Origin: Rhopalosiphum padi
Lineage: Eukaryota; Arthropoda; Insecta; Hemiptera; Aphididae
Length of the DNA: 64,000 nt
Assembly: GCF_020882245.1 (NCBI RefSeq)
Contig: NC_083597.1
Span: 63,032,152-63,096,151, forward strand
Direction of reading: 5' to 3'
Shown: positions 52,901 to 64,000 of the stretch, piece by piece
How the letters are laid out: every line of letters starts with the position of its first letter
Position numbering within the stretch: position 1 is the first letter of the stretch
The notes under the pieces: generated by a model
What the model was told of the DNA's origin: nothing
The model's input: only the letters and a program-made list of their open reading frames with translations
Database searches by the model: none
Made by a program: the position numbers and the translations under genes

Positions 52901-53434
52901 AATTTTTAAATTTATTAAAATAGTAATCATTGATTATATATATCACAAACATATTTTGTACATCAAGCTGAATCTATACCCAAAACAAATAATAGAGAGA
53001 AAGAGAAACATGGGTGAATAGAAGTTATCATTAATATGTGTAATAATAATCATAGATTTTTATTCAAAAAGCAGTACTTGATTCTACAAAGTGTACAGGG
53101 ATAGCTTGAAAATGTTTAAAACTTATACAAATTGTAATTATAGAGTGTATACAATATTAATTACAATATAAATATTAACCGTATCTATACATAATCAGGT
53201 TCAAAAGCATCAAATTGTTTGTAATAGGTGTTGTCATATTGATCAATTAAAATTTAAAAAAAAACTTTTAAATTTACCATGGAGAATGTTGTCATAACAT
53301 TTTTTTGGAGTTTCACTAGATTCAGATAAAGTTAGTCTGCGTCTGACTGTCAGTGATGTTCCAAGACAATTAGCTAAATTTGTCATTGGTGATGACACCT
53401 CTTGGATCGATTTTCTATCATTGAATGAACTCAT
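46716..53434 (-). CDS. cdc25: CDC25/String-type dual-specificity phosphatase, spliced gene
   Basis: The product removes inhibitory Thr/Tyr phosphates from cyclin-dependent kinases and so triggers entry into mitosis (and S phase), acting in nucleus and cytoplasm. Ten coding exons join in phase to 543 residues, within the family range. The N-terminal half is Ser/Pro-rich and regulatory: RRRLTLSESSETPKK (about 32-46), SPSQSSPT (about 110-117) and QDSGFFSV (about 139-146). The rhodanese-fold catalytic domain begins around 350, with LIIDCRYPYEYEGGHI ending at 400 and the CX5R loop HCEFSSER at 441-448 (Cys442, Arg448). It ends with PYLDYPEMYLLDGGY and KFRSKSKTWA. An acceptor 5' of the ATG shows an upstream non-coding exon. 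Intron 9 holds a truncated hAT element. Identity is certain; which of the string/twine paralogs it corresponds to cannot be told. Confidence 0.96.
47119..48704 (-). mobile_element. Truncated hAT transposon in cdc25 intron 9
   Basis: The terminal repeats CATAAGCGTGCGCA are identical at both ends, and the 8-bp target TGCATAAC is duplicated perfectly at 47111-47118 and 48705-48712. The unit is 1,586 bp, so it has lost much of a full-length element, including the 5' half of its transposase. It lies between the catalytic-loop exon and the last exon of cdc25, with its transposase in the same direction as the gene. Confidence 0.95.
47408..48380 (-). pseudogene. hAT transposase C-terminal half, frameshifted
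   Basis: Two overlapping frames on the minus strand (48380-47874 and 47902-47408) read as one protein if one base is missing near 47880. The second ends with the hAT C-terminal dimerisation domain: SCSCERTFSKLNMVKTKLRS, then ERLDGLLNMF. The first carries EVVNSLKESLKKMRNEEYEF and a basic AAKKRKIS stretch. The zinc-finger and catalytic 5' parts are absent. The order of motifs suggests the ZMYM1-like branch of hAT proteins. Confidence 0.85.
48713..50124. other. Remainder of cdc25 intron 9
   Basis: AT-rich intronic DNA with no coding content. Two C-rich words (AACCCCCACCCT and ACCCCACCCC) lie 40 bases apart near 49.1 kb. Confidence 0.6.
50125..50310 (-). CDS. cdc25: cdc25 exon 9 (CX5R catalytic loop)
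   Basis: Encodes RYPYEYEGGHIRGAINIF through LIFHCEFSSERGPS. The donor GTGAGT is read in phase 2; retaining the intron would stop translation immediately (GPSL-stop). The acceptor is TTTTTAG. Confidence 0.96.
50369..50537 (-). CDS. cdc25: cdc25 exon 8
   Basis: Encodes EDNGSNLIGDFSQSFILPLL through SYLIIDC and the first two bases of the next Arg codon. It is the start of the catalytic domain (IS-x-DTLAHLLEG helix). Acceptor TTTGTAG, donor GTAATT. Confidence 0.95.
51153..51282. mobile_element. Small hAT-like MITE in cdc25 intron 7
   Basis: Ends TAGTGGTTCAGACAG and, reverse-complemented, TAGTGATTGGCAC. Flanks CTTTAATG (51145-51152) and CTTTAGGG (51283-51290) agree at six of eight bases, so they are likely a decayed target duplication. 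It is 130 bp and non-coding. Confidence 0.5.
51531..51816 (-). CDS. cdc25: cdc25 exon 7
   Basis: Encodes 95 residues from DLEENKKKDVKKRKLFND to IKAAFEK. It has basic Lys/Arg clusters that could be a nuclear localisation signal. Acceptor ACAAATAG, donor GTAAGT, phase 1. Confidence 0.93.
51886..52017 (-). CDS. cdc25: cdc25 exon 6
   Basis: Encodes 44 residues, SQDSLPSEFNTLIDGDIF through SETPRKV, containing SP and TP sites of the kind CDK and Plk act on. Acceptor GATTGAAG is weak, donor GTAAGT strong. Confidence 0.9.
52083..52197 (-). CDS. cdc25: cdc25 exon 5
   Basis: Encodes RFEPKNVIDKKNSSLNVCH through NSPARL in phase 2 to 0. Acceptor TTTGTAG, donor GTAAAT. Confidence 0.9.
52272..52387 (-). 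CDS. cdc25: cdc25 exon 4
   Basis: Encodes FLMHSRNTRGRHPLEDHD, then SQDSGFFSVLSEDSRSLT. The DSGF core is a CDC25 N-terminal signature and in relatives a degron for SCF ubiquitin ligases. Acceptor TTTTGTAG, donor GTATTT. Confidence 0.92.
52506..52668 (-). CDS. cdc25: cdc25 exon 3
   Basis: Encodes RLLKGNSKNINDSPTLKCLM through SPSQSSPT in phase 2 to 0, rich in SP sites. Acceptor TATTAAAG has a weak pyrimidine tract; donor GTAATT. Confidence 0.88.
52744..52774 (-). CDS. cdc25: cdc25 exon 2, 31-base microexon
   Basis: Thirty-one bases encoding DHDINSSSNT between acceptor ACAATAG and donor GTAAAT. It is required to join exon 1 (phase 1) to exon 3 (phase 2); without it the frame breaks. The acceptor lacks a clear pyrimidine tract, so the exact 5' edge is less sure than its presence. 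Confidence 0.7.
53278..53434 (-). CDS. cdc25: cdc25 first coding exon
   Basis: Begins MSSFNDRKSIQEVSSPMTN and ends CYDNILH plus one base before GTAAAT. The RRRLTLSESSETPKK segment is typical of the regulatory N-terminus. About 50 bases upstream of the ATG is an acceptor (TTGATTTATTTTACAG), so the 5' UTR is spliced. Confidence 0.9.
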
Positions 53435-53487
53435 TGTATAACTTGTTATTTACTGACTATGATGTATTGAGCAAATAGTATAAACTG

Positions 53488-55250
53488 TAAAATAAATCAA
53501 AAATTTAATTATTTTATAACGATTAAGTAGAATTACAAATATATTACAATATGTAATTACTAAATAAATTAATATAGAAATGAATATAATTTAGCTAATG
53601 ACTACTGCTTACATATTGTTAGATATAATTTTATAAATTTTAATGAAACACAAACCTACAATTTGTATTTATTCCAAAAAAATAATTAATTTTACATATA
53701 GTTTAATCCTAGTATTTTTATTGAGGTTCATGCTAATGATAAATATTATTTATAGTTTTAGGTAGCTATAATATAATTTCTTTAAAATGTTTGCTTCCAT
53801 GAAATATTAAATAGCCAAATAGGTAAATAAGTAAATTAAATAAAATTAATTATTTATTATCAATAAGGTAAGTGTTTTTAATTGGTATTTTTCAATGGAA
53901 ATGTTAATTCTGAGTATAGGTAGAAAGATAGAGAGGAAAATGTTTATGCACCTTACTCTTTTTTTCACAATTAAAGTAATAAATAGTTTCATGAAGCATA
54001 AAACATTTAAAACATTTTTAGTATCCCAAAAAGAATAAAGCATACCTAATTTTTAAGAAAATCAATAGCTCATTAGCTTTGCATAATCAATGGCAGCGCT
54101 AGGGATGGACAAGGTAGGGCCATGGCCCACTTTAAAATGCCTGGCCCTACCAGTGGCCTAACCTTAGACATTATAATATATTCATTTTTAATTTGTTGTG
54201 GCCCTGCTTTAGAATTGTTGGCAGCCCATTGGCCCTACATAGAAAAAAAATCCTGGCGCCACCACTGTGCATAATATACAAAATATAGTTAAATTTTATA
54301 TAATTGTAATTGTGTTTAAAATATCTACATTAAAAAAATGTGGATTTTCTAAAGCTTAATTTATACATATCATGTAAGTATAAGCATATGTTTGGATTAA
54401 ATTATAATAAAATTATTTACTCAATAAAAAAAAAAAAATTAAATGTATTTTATAAGAACAATTTGAGAAAAGGGAAATAGATACTACAAATTGTATTTTT
54501 GGTAGTAATTTCACTATGCATATTAAGTAGAATCTTTATTAACAATAACTTACTGAAAATAAGTTTAATACCTAACCTATTCAAAATAATATCTCTAGTA
54601 ACTAGCAGTAATTAGAAAAATAAATTTGTTTAAATTTATTAATTATTAACTAGTTAAAATTTAGCTTCAATAAACAATTATAAATTTCAAAATTATACAC
54701 TTTAAATCAATCAATGATTCGATTGTATTAATTCATAATAGCACTTAATTATCAACATATTTTATCCACACATTGTCTAACAATTACTGGTTTAAAATTC
54801 TTTATGTCTACCTTGCTACTATTATCTAGAAATTCCACAGCTATGTCAAAGATATTTTGTAAATTAGATACTCTTATTAAGATTAGGTGTATCATACCAT
54901 TAACTATGTACTTATCAGCCAGTTATAAATTTATTACAAAAGAACTAAAAAAAAAACCTATGCAAGCTGATTACCGTGAATTGGTGTAGATAGGTTGAAA
55001 GAATATTTTTTACACTGTGGGGGCTCAGTTACACACAGGCAATAGAGTGTACACCATTGTGGAACGAAATCAAAAAGTAGAGCAAACATTAAAGGTGAAA
55101 GAAAGAGTGACGATGCCTGATGGTAAATGTCTAAAGGTAACACGGTGTAGATAACCGTGGTAAGTATGCAACTCACACGTTGATATTTAGAGTATATAAT
55201 ACTTGTGCTCGTGTTTAATTACATGACAAATTATAATTTGTCATGTTTAA
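53488..55250. other. cdc25: Probable cdc25 5' non-coding intron
   Basis: AT-rich DNA between the acceptor upstream of the cdc25 ATG and the GC-rich block starting near 55.25 kb. It contains the hAT MITE at 54.09 kb and no gene. Confidence 0.4.
54088..54267. mobile_element. hAT-type MITE, 180 bp
   Basis: Ends CAATGGCAGCGCTAGGG and, reverse-complemented, CAGTGGTGGCGCCAGGA are inverted repeats. The target TGCATAAT is duplicated perfectly at 54080-54087 and 54268-54275. The interior repeats GGCCCTAC-like words. No coding sequence. Confidence 0.92.
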
Positions 55251-56390
55251 TTATGCACAAACAAAACAATCGGGACTACCTTTCCAGTTTGCGTCCCGCT
55301 GTCTGAACCGTTGCACGAGAACTCTTCAAAGAACTCTTCTTTCGAATATGCTCACTGTTCACAATGTTAACTGCTGGTACTGCTGTTGCTGTTGCACAGA
55401 CCGACGACCGGCGAACGCCACATCGTTTCGTCCGCGACAACACCAACCGTCGGAGAGTTCAGTCGTCGTCGTCGTCGACGTCGTTTACGATTCTCACGGG
55501 TGGTGTGGGAGCCGAAAAAACGATCGCGATTAAAAGAAAAACGTAAAAAATACTATATACGGTGACAAAACGACGAAAGAACTCGGAACCGGACGGCCGC
55601 CGTCGGACGATACAACGATATTAATAATATTATTACAACGACAGCGTTCGGGCCGGTCCGTTTCGGTTTTTTTTCTTTTCAAAAAGTTTAACGGGCGACG
55701 TGGCGGCGGCGGCAGCTGAGGTATACGGTGGTCGTGGTGGTGGTGGTGGTAGCTGCTGTGCCTCGGGCCTATGATGATCAGTGTGAACCAGTACGGACGG
55801 ACGGGATCGGCTACGGGCCGCTGCCACCAGACGGCGTCCTAGTCGTTGTTCGTCGGCGGCGGCGGGGGACGACCGACCGTATGTCGTCGAATCGTCACGG
55901 ACTCACGGTCACGGCCCTCGGTGGTTGCGCGGGGGGACGGGGGGCAGAGCGCACAAAGACAACAACACGGTTCGCGCTTTTCCGCGGCCGGTTCGACAAC
56001 CCCTAGCTGCGACGGACCCGGCACCGTGGACGCGTACCTACTCGCCTATTATCGTCATCATCATTATTATTATTATTATTACTGTACAGTTTTATGCGTT
56101 TCGCAATAGCGCGCGTGCTGCTCGACCGCGCCAATCCGTTACCGCGGTATTGGTATATAGCACCGTACAATACCTTCGTACTACGGGTACCCGCCATGTG
56201 GCGTGTGACGTTTTTTTATTCGCGAATCACCCGCGCGCCGCCGCTGCATTACAATATATTATTAAATGGCCTTTCGACGTCGCGGCCGAGTATATATGTA
56301 CCTACTATAGTTTCCACCGCGGTATCCGAGCGGCTGCTTAAAAGGGTGCCGCGCGGCCGTACATAGTATATTTAGGGGTTAAGAGTGCGA
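55250..56390 (-). promoter_or_regulatory. GC/CpG-rich block, candidate cdc25 promoter and first exon
   Basis: About 1.1 kb of CpG-dense sequence with GGC, GTC and TTA triplet runs, sharply different from both flanks. It lies just upstream of the cdc25 5' intron. A minus-strand donor candidate (GGAAAG before GTAGTC, near 55.27 kb) could define the 3' edge of a leader exon. The many overlapping open frames are typical of GC-rich DNA and none is recognisable. A divergent gene on the plus strand sharing this block cannot be excluded. Confidence 0.4.
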
Positions 56391-59300
56391 CCAGGCCCAA
56401 AATCTATGTATTGGGGGTGCCAAATTTGTGGGTAAACGTACAAAATACATGCCGAGATATTGTTCGCGGTGCACATGACTTATATATATTGCGTATTACG
56501 GTTGCTAAAGACTATTGGTACCATGATATAGTATAATATATATTATAAATCATATAGACTATAGAGCGTAGAGAACAAGCTTGCTTAAGTTCCACCCCTA
56601 GACAATGTAGAAATATATTGTGAAATAAAAAATTGGAATAAAAATAAAAAAAAAAATTAGGAAAAGAATATCGCCATTAATCGTGTTTACGAAGTGTAGT
56701 GCAGATAAATAAGACCAATAAGACCAATAAATGCAGAATATCGTTTAACCTTAATAAATTTAGTAAATTTGGAAATATGGAAAAAAATATCAACATTTTT
56801 GGCACACTATGGGCTAAAGTAGTCCTGAAAAAGTTGACTGAAATCCAACTATGCTACAATATATTATTGTAACCGTTTAAAAGTATATATCGCCATATCG
56901 GTGTGTTGATGCAAAATTATTACATGACTGCATGATCATAACTCATCTTGTCCTTATTGCTAAAATCTATATAAATTATGATTTATAATATAACACTATA
57001 TATTATATTGTGTTCTATTTTTCAGATTTATTATTGATATGTTCAGGCACGTATACAAAAATATATCACATGTTAAAGTCATCAAATATGTTCAAAGATC
57101 AAACATTATTATATAGCTCGACATATCGATCACTAATCCTGATTTAACTCTTCTTTGCATACTTTTATTCTATTTAATATATAACCAATTAAACGCACAG
57201 ATTTCTGTACTGTACTGTTTATGTAGCATAATATTATATCTAACGCTTGGCATTGTGGATTATTGTATATTATTCAATATTATAATTTATTTGTATAAAA
57301 TGTGAATTCACCACAAAACATTTTCGCAATCATAGATGATAATTATACGAATAGAGTGAAAATAGCTACAGTATTAATATACGTAAATGTGCACGAAACC
57401 GATTACCGAATAATCTATAGTATTACACAATTTAGTTTTTTCGTGTTGATATGTATTAAATATTAATGATTTATGATCGATAGCACTGTATACAGCTATC
57501 TATATGTAATATGTAAATTACGCATTTAGCGACCTACATTATTTTAACTATACCTAGTAATAATATTATAATATATGTAGGTATATTTTAAATTGTAATG
57601 GGCCTGTGTCCGTTACTCGTTAGACTCCTGCTATCATAACCGATGTAACCATCGTACCACAATAATCTATAATGAATAACATTACGACGATTAAACAAAC
57701 GACAATAATAATGATTTCGTACTAAGAATAACAACAACAATAATAAAATAATTTACGTTTAGTAAACGATACAGAATAAATAATTAGGTACATATTATAT
57801 GTATGACGTATTACATTAAACCACGATTGAAACCATTTCTGTATGATATAATATTATGTTTATCGGTCAGCATTCTGTACGCGTTTATAAATATTAATTG
57901 TTAACTATTATTATAATTTTTAATCCCATGTTCACATGTTTTTTTCATACTGTTTAATCGTAGGCATTTGTAGACGAAAGCGACGTACTATAAAAAAAAC
58001 TCGTCTTTGCGTGGGTCGATAGTAATAATAATATTTTATAATATGTGGTTCCATTTTTAATGGGCAACAGCACTCACGAAGAAGACGTCGTTCCAGGAGT
58101 ATTATCTATGTATATTTTAATATGTATTATGTGTACGCTGTACATATTATATACGATATGGTCTCGGACGTATTATACTTCCTCTAGTTAGCTCCTCGAG
58201 AACATTTATCGATCCAATGCGCACTTAATCGAAGGGTTTCACGACTCGCATCCGATTACCTTCCTGTATACTAACATAGTATACCTATGTACATTATTTC
58301 ATAAGTACATAGTATTATAAGTACACATCGACATCGTAAGCTATGCCTTGCTGATGCAGTGGACGCAGTAGAGGCACCCAACATATATTATAATAGTTAT
58401 ACCTTATACGGATACACGCACTACGCAGCAGCCTTATGATGCGAAGCGCATGCGCATTTCTGTGATTTTCAAACGCATCGTCACGAAAAATACGTTAAGA
58501 GTTCAAGATGTTTGTTGTAGGTGTATTATAGCGGTACCTGCACACGTATAGCAATGTAATAGCAGTGCAGCATTGTGATCGTGGGCGTGTGTGTGTAGAA
58601 GTATAGAATATAAATTATATACAAAATACGTATTTTACGACCGGGACGAAATCGCATTGGAATTTCGAGAGAAAAAAAGTATAATAATTTATAAATGGTA
58701 TATATATATATTATATTATGTAGGTTTTACATGACAATAATACACTTTTACTCATATCTTTGTCGAGATCCCGAAAAAAGGCCGGTGGTATATATTTATG
58801 TACATCGTTTGAAACTCGCCTTGTGTGTTGTATGTTATAATATTATAGTATTATACAATATACATAGTATGTGTCAGGTATATATTATATGGAACGCGGT
58901 CGCGCGGACGATGTAAGATAACATAAAATATACTATATGTCTATATATATTATATACTATGTATTTATATAATATATATTATACTATAATCTAAAACATT
59001 TTAATGGCGTGCGAGGCGACTGTTGTGCGTAAATGTAACAAGCTTTGGGGGGAGGTCGTCAAAAAGAAACCGTTTTTTTTTTTTTTTGAAAAAAATTTCC
59101 CCGAACCACATATGGACCTTAAAATCACACATATATATATATAGGTATTATATCGGGTGCGTCTTGGCCTCGAGGGTGAATGGGAGCAGTATCGGAGTAT
59201 ATAGATATTTGGGGCGACCGAACGAGAACGGCGACACGGGCGCCTTATAATAAACATTATACGCATATACGAACGACAAGGGTAGGTAATATATTATTAT

Positions 59301-62300
59301 ATGTAGTCACGACTTACGACTACGCACCGGTTCGGGTTTTACACTACACCGTCTGTATATTATGTTTGTGATGTGTGTGCATGTATATATATTTATATAT
59401 GTAATATCTGTATACTGTATATGTTAAGGGGTGCGGTGGGACTCAGGGCACGTAGGTAGTCGCACTAACACATGTATAAATATAATATTATATATATTAT
59501 ATGTGTGTGTGTGTGTTGAACATACAGAGATTTCGTTGGACAGCGTATAACAATCGGACTGCAGACGGTTATTTTTCAAATGTGAATTTTTTCGATTAAG
59601 AAAAAAAACGTTGAAATACTGAAAATGATGTTCTTAAAATTTTTTCCATGGTCAATATAAGTACTTATATATATTTATAATTTATATATATTAGGTAATA
59701 CATTATAATATATCTACGTGATAGGTATTCTCTTAACAATTTACATTTTATCGTGTACAAACGCTTTTATTACAACGGCGACACGACGTGTAATGTTTTA
59801 TCCGTAGTCCTACAAGTTAATTGATAATAAATATGAGTTTAATTATCATTACCTGATATGTGTACGTTAACAGGCAACAGCGCATCATGCACTTTAGTTT
59901 ATCTTTATAGTTATATGTGTAATATAACCATATGATATATACCTATAAAAATGGGATTACAATTCACAAGGTTTCTGTAGATAAAGATAACCAAGCGATA
60001 TATAATAATTAAACATAGTTACATATTTATTTCAAATTGAATACTATATTATACAATTTGTATTTAATAATAAATAATACCTATATGACTATATTATGTA
60101 TAAGTATATATATACATATATTATATTATATACTAAGATAAAGGGTAAACTGAGACACTAAGTATTTAATATCTAACTATAAATAATAAATATCAACGAA
60201 ATTTTCATTTTAAAATATCATATAATAATTGATTAATGTTAAGTCAACAATTGACTTGTGCCTATAACAGCTGCAGGACACTCGGAAGTCTGCATATTAT
60301 ACTATGTATACGTGTTATTATACATAGATAAGAAATTGGTTCACGCACGAATGTCGTATAAACAATAATAATATACTGTTGGACGTTGGTACACGTAATG
60401 TTTGTCTTTTTCGACGTTTCCGGTATAACAAAGTTATTACTTCACTTGAGCGCTAGTGCGTGCATATTAAACAATAATAATATAATTATATCATGTACCA
60501 TATATATTATATACTAATATATACTTGATATATCAATATAAAAATGTAAAGTATTTTTTTTATTAATTGTTATAGATATTTAATTTATGTATGCCTAATA
60601 CTAGTAACACTAATAACTAATAACGCATCGTTTTTACTGAATCGGGTATGAATATTTTTATTATTTACATTTAAATAATATAATTTACAGGTAAGACACG
60701 ATAATAAGTCACATTTGAACATAGATACATTACAAATTACTAAATTAAAACATACGTTTCTCGAACTTTTTGACGTTATTGTTATTATATTAATATTACA
60801 ATTTAAAATTGACTATAAATTATAGTATTATATATACAATATATTATATTGAATATAACAATGTATAAAATGCAAATGATATTTCATCATTGATGTATTA
60901 AAATATATTTGTTAGTAGAAATCTTAATAAGTCAATTAAAAGTTAACATTTTTATGATTACATATTAATGTTAAATTTTTAAGTTGTAAAGACATTTTAT
61001 CAGTTTCGTTGGTATTGATATATTATAACTCATTTAAAATAAGAAAATTATATTTGAAACATTTTTTATTGCATTGTGAACCAGATGATATAACAACAAA
61101 TAACCTATATAACCATGATCGACAATAAAAGAAACTCCATACCTATATAGAAGTACTGTATAATATTATATATTATATAATACCTGCAAGTTATTCTCAT
61201 GTGTTCTAAAATACCATCATCCCCAACTTATTATTATAGGGGTGGATCCAAATAGGGTAGGGAATATAGGGTCTATGACCGCTCACTATTCATTTTAAAA
61301 TTGTAAAAGAAACCCTTTCGTTTTCATTTAATTTATTTGTTATTAAATTATGGATTAACAAAATACCCTAACACTGCCAACTATAATCATTGGAAAAAAT
61401 TAACGTTTTGTACGTAGGTAGTACGTATCTCTTATAACCTTTAATTAATATTATATAAACCTATAACCTTTAAAGGCATAAAGTTAGTGAAATCAGTCAA
61501 ATGCGTATAATTATAGTTCGTTAAAATATACCTCAATTTGCAAAATCTTCAATAATCCAACATCAGTAAAAGAATCAAAAAACCTCTTGGGTTACAATTT
61601 AAAAAAAATACTATCTTATTAATATAAAATATATAGTACCTATAATATAAACTATCACGTTAGATAAAACTGTATAGTATAAGAATAATGATGATTAATA
61701 ACACAAGAGTTATGTACGAGTATACATAAATCTCGGAATAACAAATTTTCGCGTACGAAAATAATTATTTGTTATCCTTTAGGTACTCATTTATTATTTT
61801 ATAATCTAAGTATAGACTATAGTGACTATATATGTATAATACAAGTGCGCTTTCAAAAAGTAAATAAATAAATAATTAATCACTCCTTATATTTCTATTT
61901 AAAAACATTTTTTAATTTTTAAAAGGTCTTTGTGTATATGGTATGCATGTATGTCTCATATAATATATTTATATATAATATAATATAAACTCTTGAAAGT
62001 TGAATAATAAACCACGAAATGAAAAGTATTCAGAATTATATAGGTGCAACAGGTGATTTCTTTTTATTCCGCCATGTCATATGAAGCGCATAACAACGAA
62101 ATTCTGAGAATTAATAGCATCCATTCAAATCTTTAACAAAACAACGTCGGTACAAGGGATGAACGACGAGTGTACATTGAGCGACAACGGTCTCAACAAA
62201 TCTGCAGCGATATTATAATAGTCGGTATTACTTATTCACAGGTTGAATGAAATAAACTGACCAAAATAATACTTAAAATACAGAATACTGCAATATCTCT

Positions 62301-63542
62301 ATAATAATAACAATTTTTAACGCGAAAAGCGTATTATTCTTTTTATTATTTCGATAAAAGACAATTTTAAAATTTATTAATATTGAAATATTATATTTTA
62401 CTGTACTAACTGAATAACCCGGCTTCGCTCGTGTGTTAAATAATCGATTCGTTTATATAAATTGTTTTTTTTATTTAATTTATAATTTAGGTAACTATTT
62501 AAAGCCCAGCCACGTAATATATAATATTTTTTATAATTTAACTTAACTTATGATATTTATAACTGAAATAACAAACAAAATTAAATTGGAAATAATAAGA
62601 GTGATTTACTCGTAGGCTCATATGGTATACAACCTTGTAAAAAAAAAAAAAAATCGTTAAATTATTTAAATAACACGCTAAAAAACAGTAACCTTTAAAT
62701 AAAATTCTCTCCACTCCCTTCCTTTTGACAAAAAAAAAAAAAAAATGAAAAATCAGGTGAAGTGGTGATACTCAAGAGGGTATTTGGAACATCTCTGTGA
62801 AAAAAAAAATTGGAAAAAAGTTAAGTAGTGTTGTCACAAAATTGTTGTATAAAAAATGTCTGTTCTTCTTTTATATATATAATATATAAGGATTATTGTA
62901 TTTACTTGAGCATTATTTTAGAGTAAAACAAGAGCGCATTGGAATTATATTGTATATATGTTTACATATAAAGTGAACAATATTATGTAGTAATATGTAC
63001 CTATATAATTAGGACCTATATAATATATATATATATATATATAAGTATATAACAGGATCATACGATTTACGGTTATAACACATAACATATCTATACTATA
63101 TACCTGCAGATTCGAGAAAACTTGTAGTTGATCCATTGATTATGTGTGTAGCCGTTCAACAACTCATCGATAAATGTGCCCAATTTAAATTGTATAAAAA
63201 CTACAAAGGTGTAGAAATCCTTAATACGTGATATTTTGATATTAACCGAGCGAATAACACACGCAACGTGTGAAACGAAAAACGATCGAGAACTACCTAT
63301 ATTGTTAAAAAAAAAACTTCTATAGAGGACTCGTACTGTTTTTTTAATTTTTTTTCCACGACAACGATATTATATATTGTACACTCCTCCAGTCGTCACA
63401 TCGTTATAAAATAATGTCGCATATGCAGCGTATAGCATTTTATACAATTATTATATTATATAGATATGCTGTATACATTTTCTCTTTAAGAATAGCATTG
63501 TATACTTACTTCGTTATGAATCTATACAGCCATACAGGTATA

Positions 63543-63575
<33 letters not shown>

Positions 63576-64000
63576 CTATATACATTTAGGCGTTAACTTA
63601 TATTTCAACATTAAATTAACAATATATACCTGTATATATTGTATTTTTATCTATGTATGAGTGTGACAACTGTTGCAGTTGCGGCATCATATAATATTAA
63701 TGCTTTTATACCGTCGTTTTTCAAATTCTTTACACACGAACCTGTGTAAATATTATACCTTCTATATTGTATAAAAACATAATTTTGTATGGGTATTGGG
63801 TATACTGCAGTAACCTACTGATATACCGCGATATAGTTACCTAAAATATCGTATACAGGATGTGCATCATGTAGGTCTGACATATTACTTCGATATGTGA
63901 ATTAATAGTAGAATAGCTGTATTATAAATTATAATACTCTCAACACTCTGTATATACTAAACATTATTATAATTCTATAAAGAAGTTACGTGTACTATAC
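56391..64000. other. Intergenic or intronic DNA, no gene seen
   Basis: AT-rich sequence with (TA)n runs near 63.02 and 63.55 kb and a locally GC-richer zone at 58.0-59.3 kb. No splice-bounded exon or recognisable protein was found. A 43-codon membrane-like frame at 58060-58191 is noted separately. A fragment AACCCGGCTTCGCTCGTG near 62.42 kb looks like the end of a dispersed repeat. Confidence 0.5.
63547..63576. repeat. (TA)n microsatellite
   Basis: Run of alternating A and T with no interruption. Similar shorter runs lie near 33.998-34.021 kb and 63.02-63.04 kb. Confidence 0.85.

Overview
The window looks like nuclear DNA from an aphid or a close hemipteran relative. It is strongly AT-rich, carries many short TAGGTACCTA-like words and AT microsatellites, and holds insect-type intron-rich genes separated by long non-coding stretches. 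The species is inferred from texture and gene content; no search was run. No tRNA, rRNA, CRISPR array or bacterial-style operon was seen.

Two complete host genes can be assembled exon by exon. The first, on the + strand (about 14.86-32.8 kb), is a single-domain hexokinase of 9 coding exons. All splice phases close to a 485-residue protein. It has a TATA-type promoter in front of exon 1a, a 10.6-kb first intron, at least one good alternative first exon (1b at 24.34 kb, inside a GC-rich block) and a weaker one (1c at 17.62 kb). It also has a pair of homologous exons (5a, 5b), each encoding the catalytic-Asp segment, that must be mutually exclusive by phase. The second, on the - strand (about 55.5?-46.7 kb), is a CDC25/String-type dual-specificity phosphatase of 10 coding exons and 543 residues. 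The catalytic HCEFSSER loop is in exon 9. A GC-rich block at 55.2-56.4 kb may hold its non-coding first exon.

Between them (36.67-41.77 kb) lies the most unusual object: two arms of about 1.1 kb in inverted orientation. Each arm carries an intact 187-codon C2H2 zinc-finger ORF pointing inward, and the two proteins differ at only two residues. Between the arms is a decayed MULE-type transposase with a SWIM zinc finger, broken by 5' truncation, one in-frame amber codon and a 688-bp hAT-type insertion with a perfect 8-bp target duplication. The best reading is a Mutator-like element whose long terminal inverted repeats carry a zinc-finger gene.

The rest is transposon debris and simple sequence. 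A truncated hAT element (1,586 bp, perfect 8-bp target duplication) sits in cdc25 intron 9. Small hAT MITEs lie at 1.5, 51.2 and 54.1 kb, a TA-flanked element at 1.16-2.23 kb and another inverted-repeat element at 43.2-43.6 kb. There is an unidentified protein-fossil fragment at 42.7-43.1 kb. The flanks (1-14.4 kb and 56.4-64 kb) show no supportable gene.
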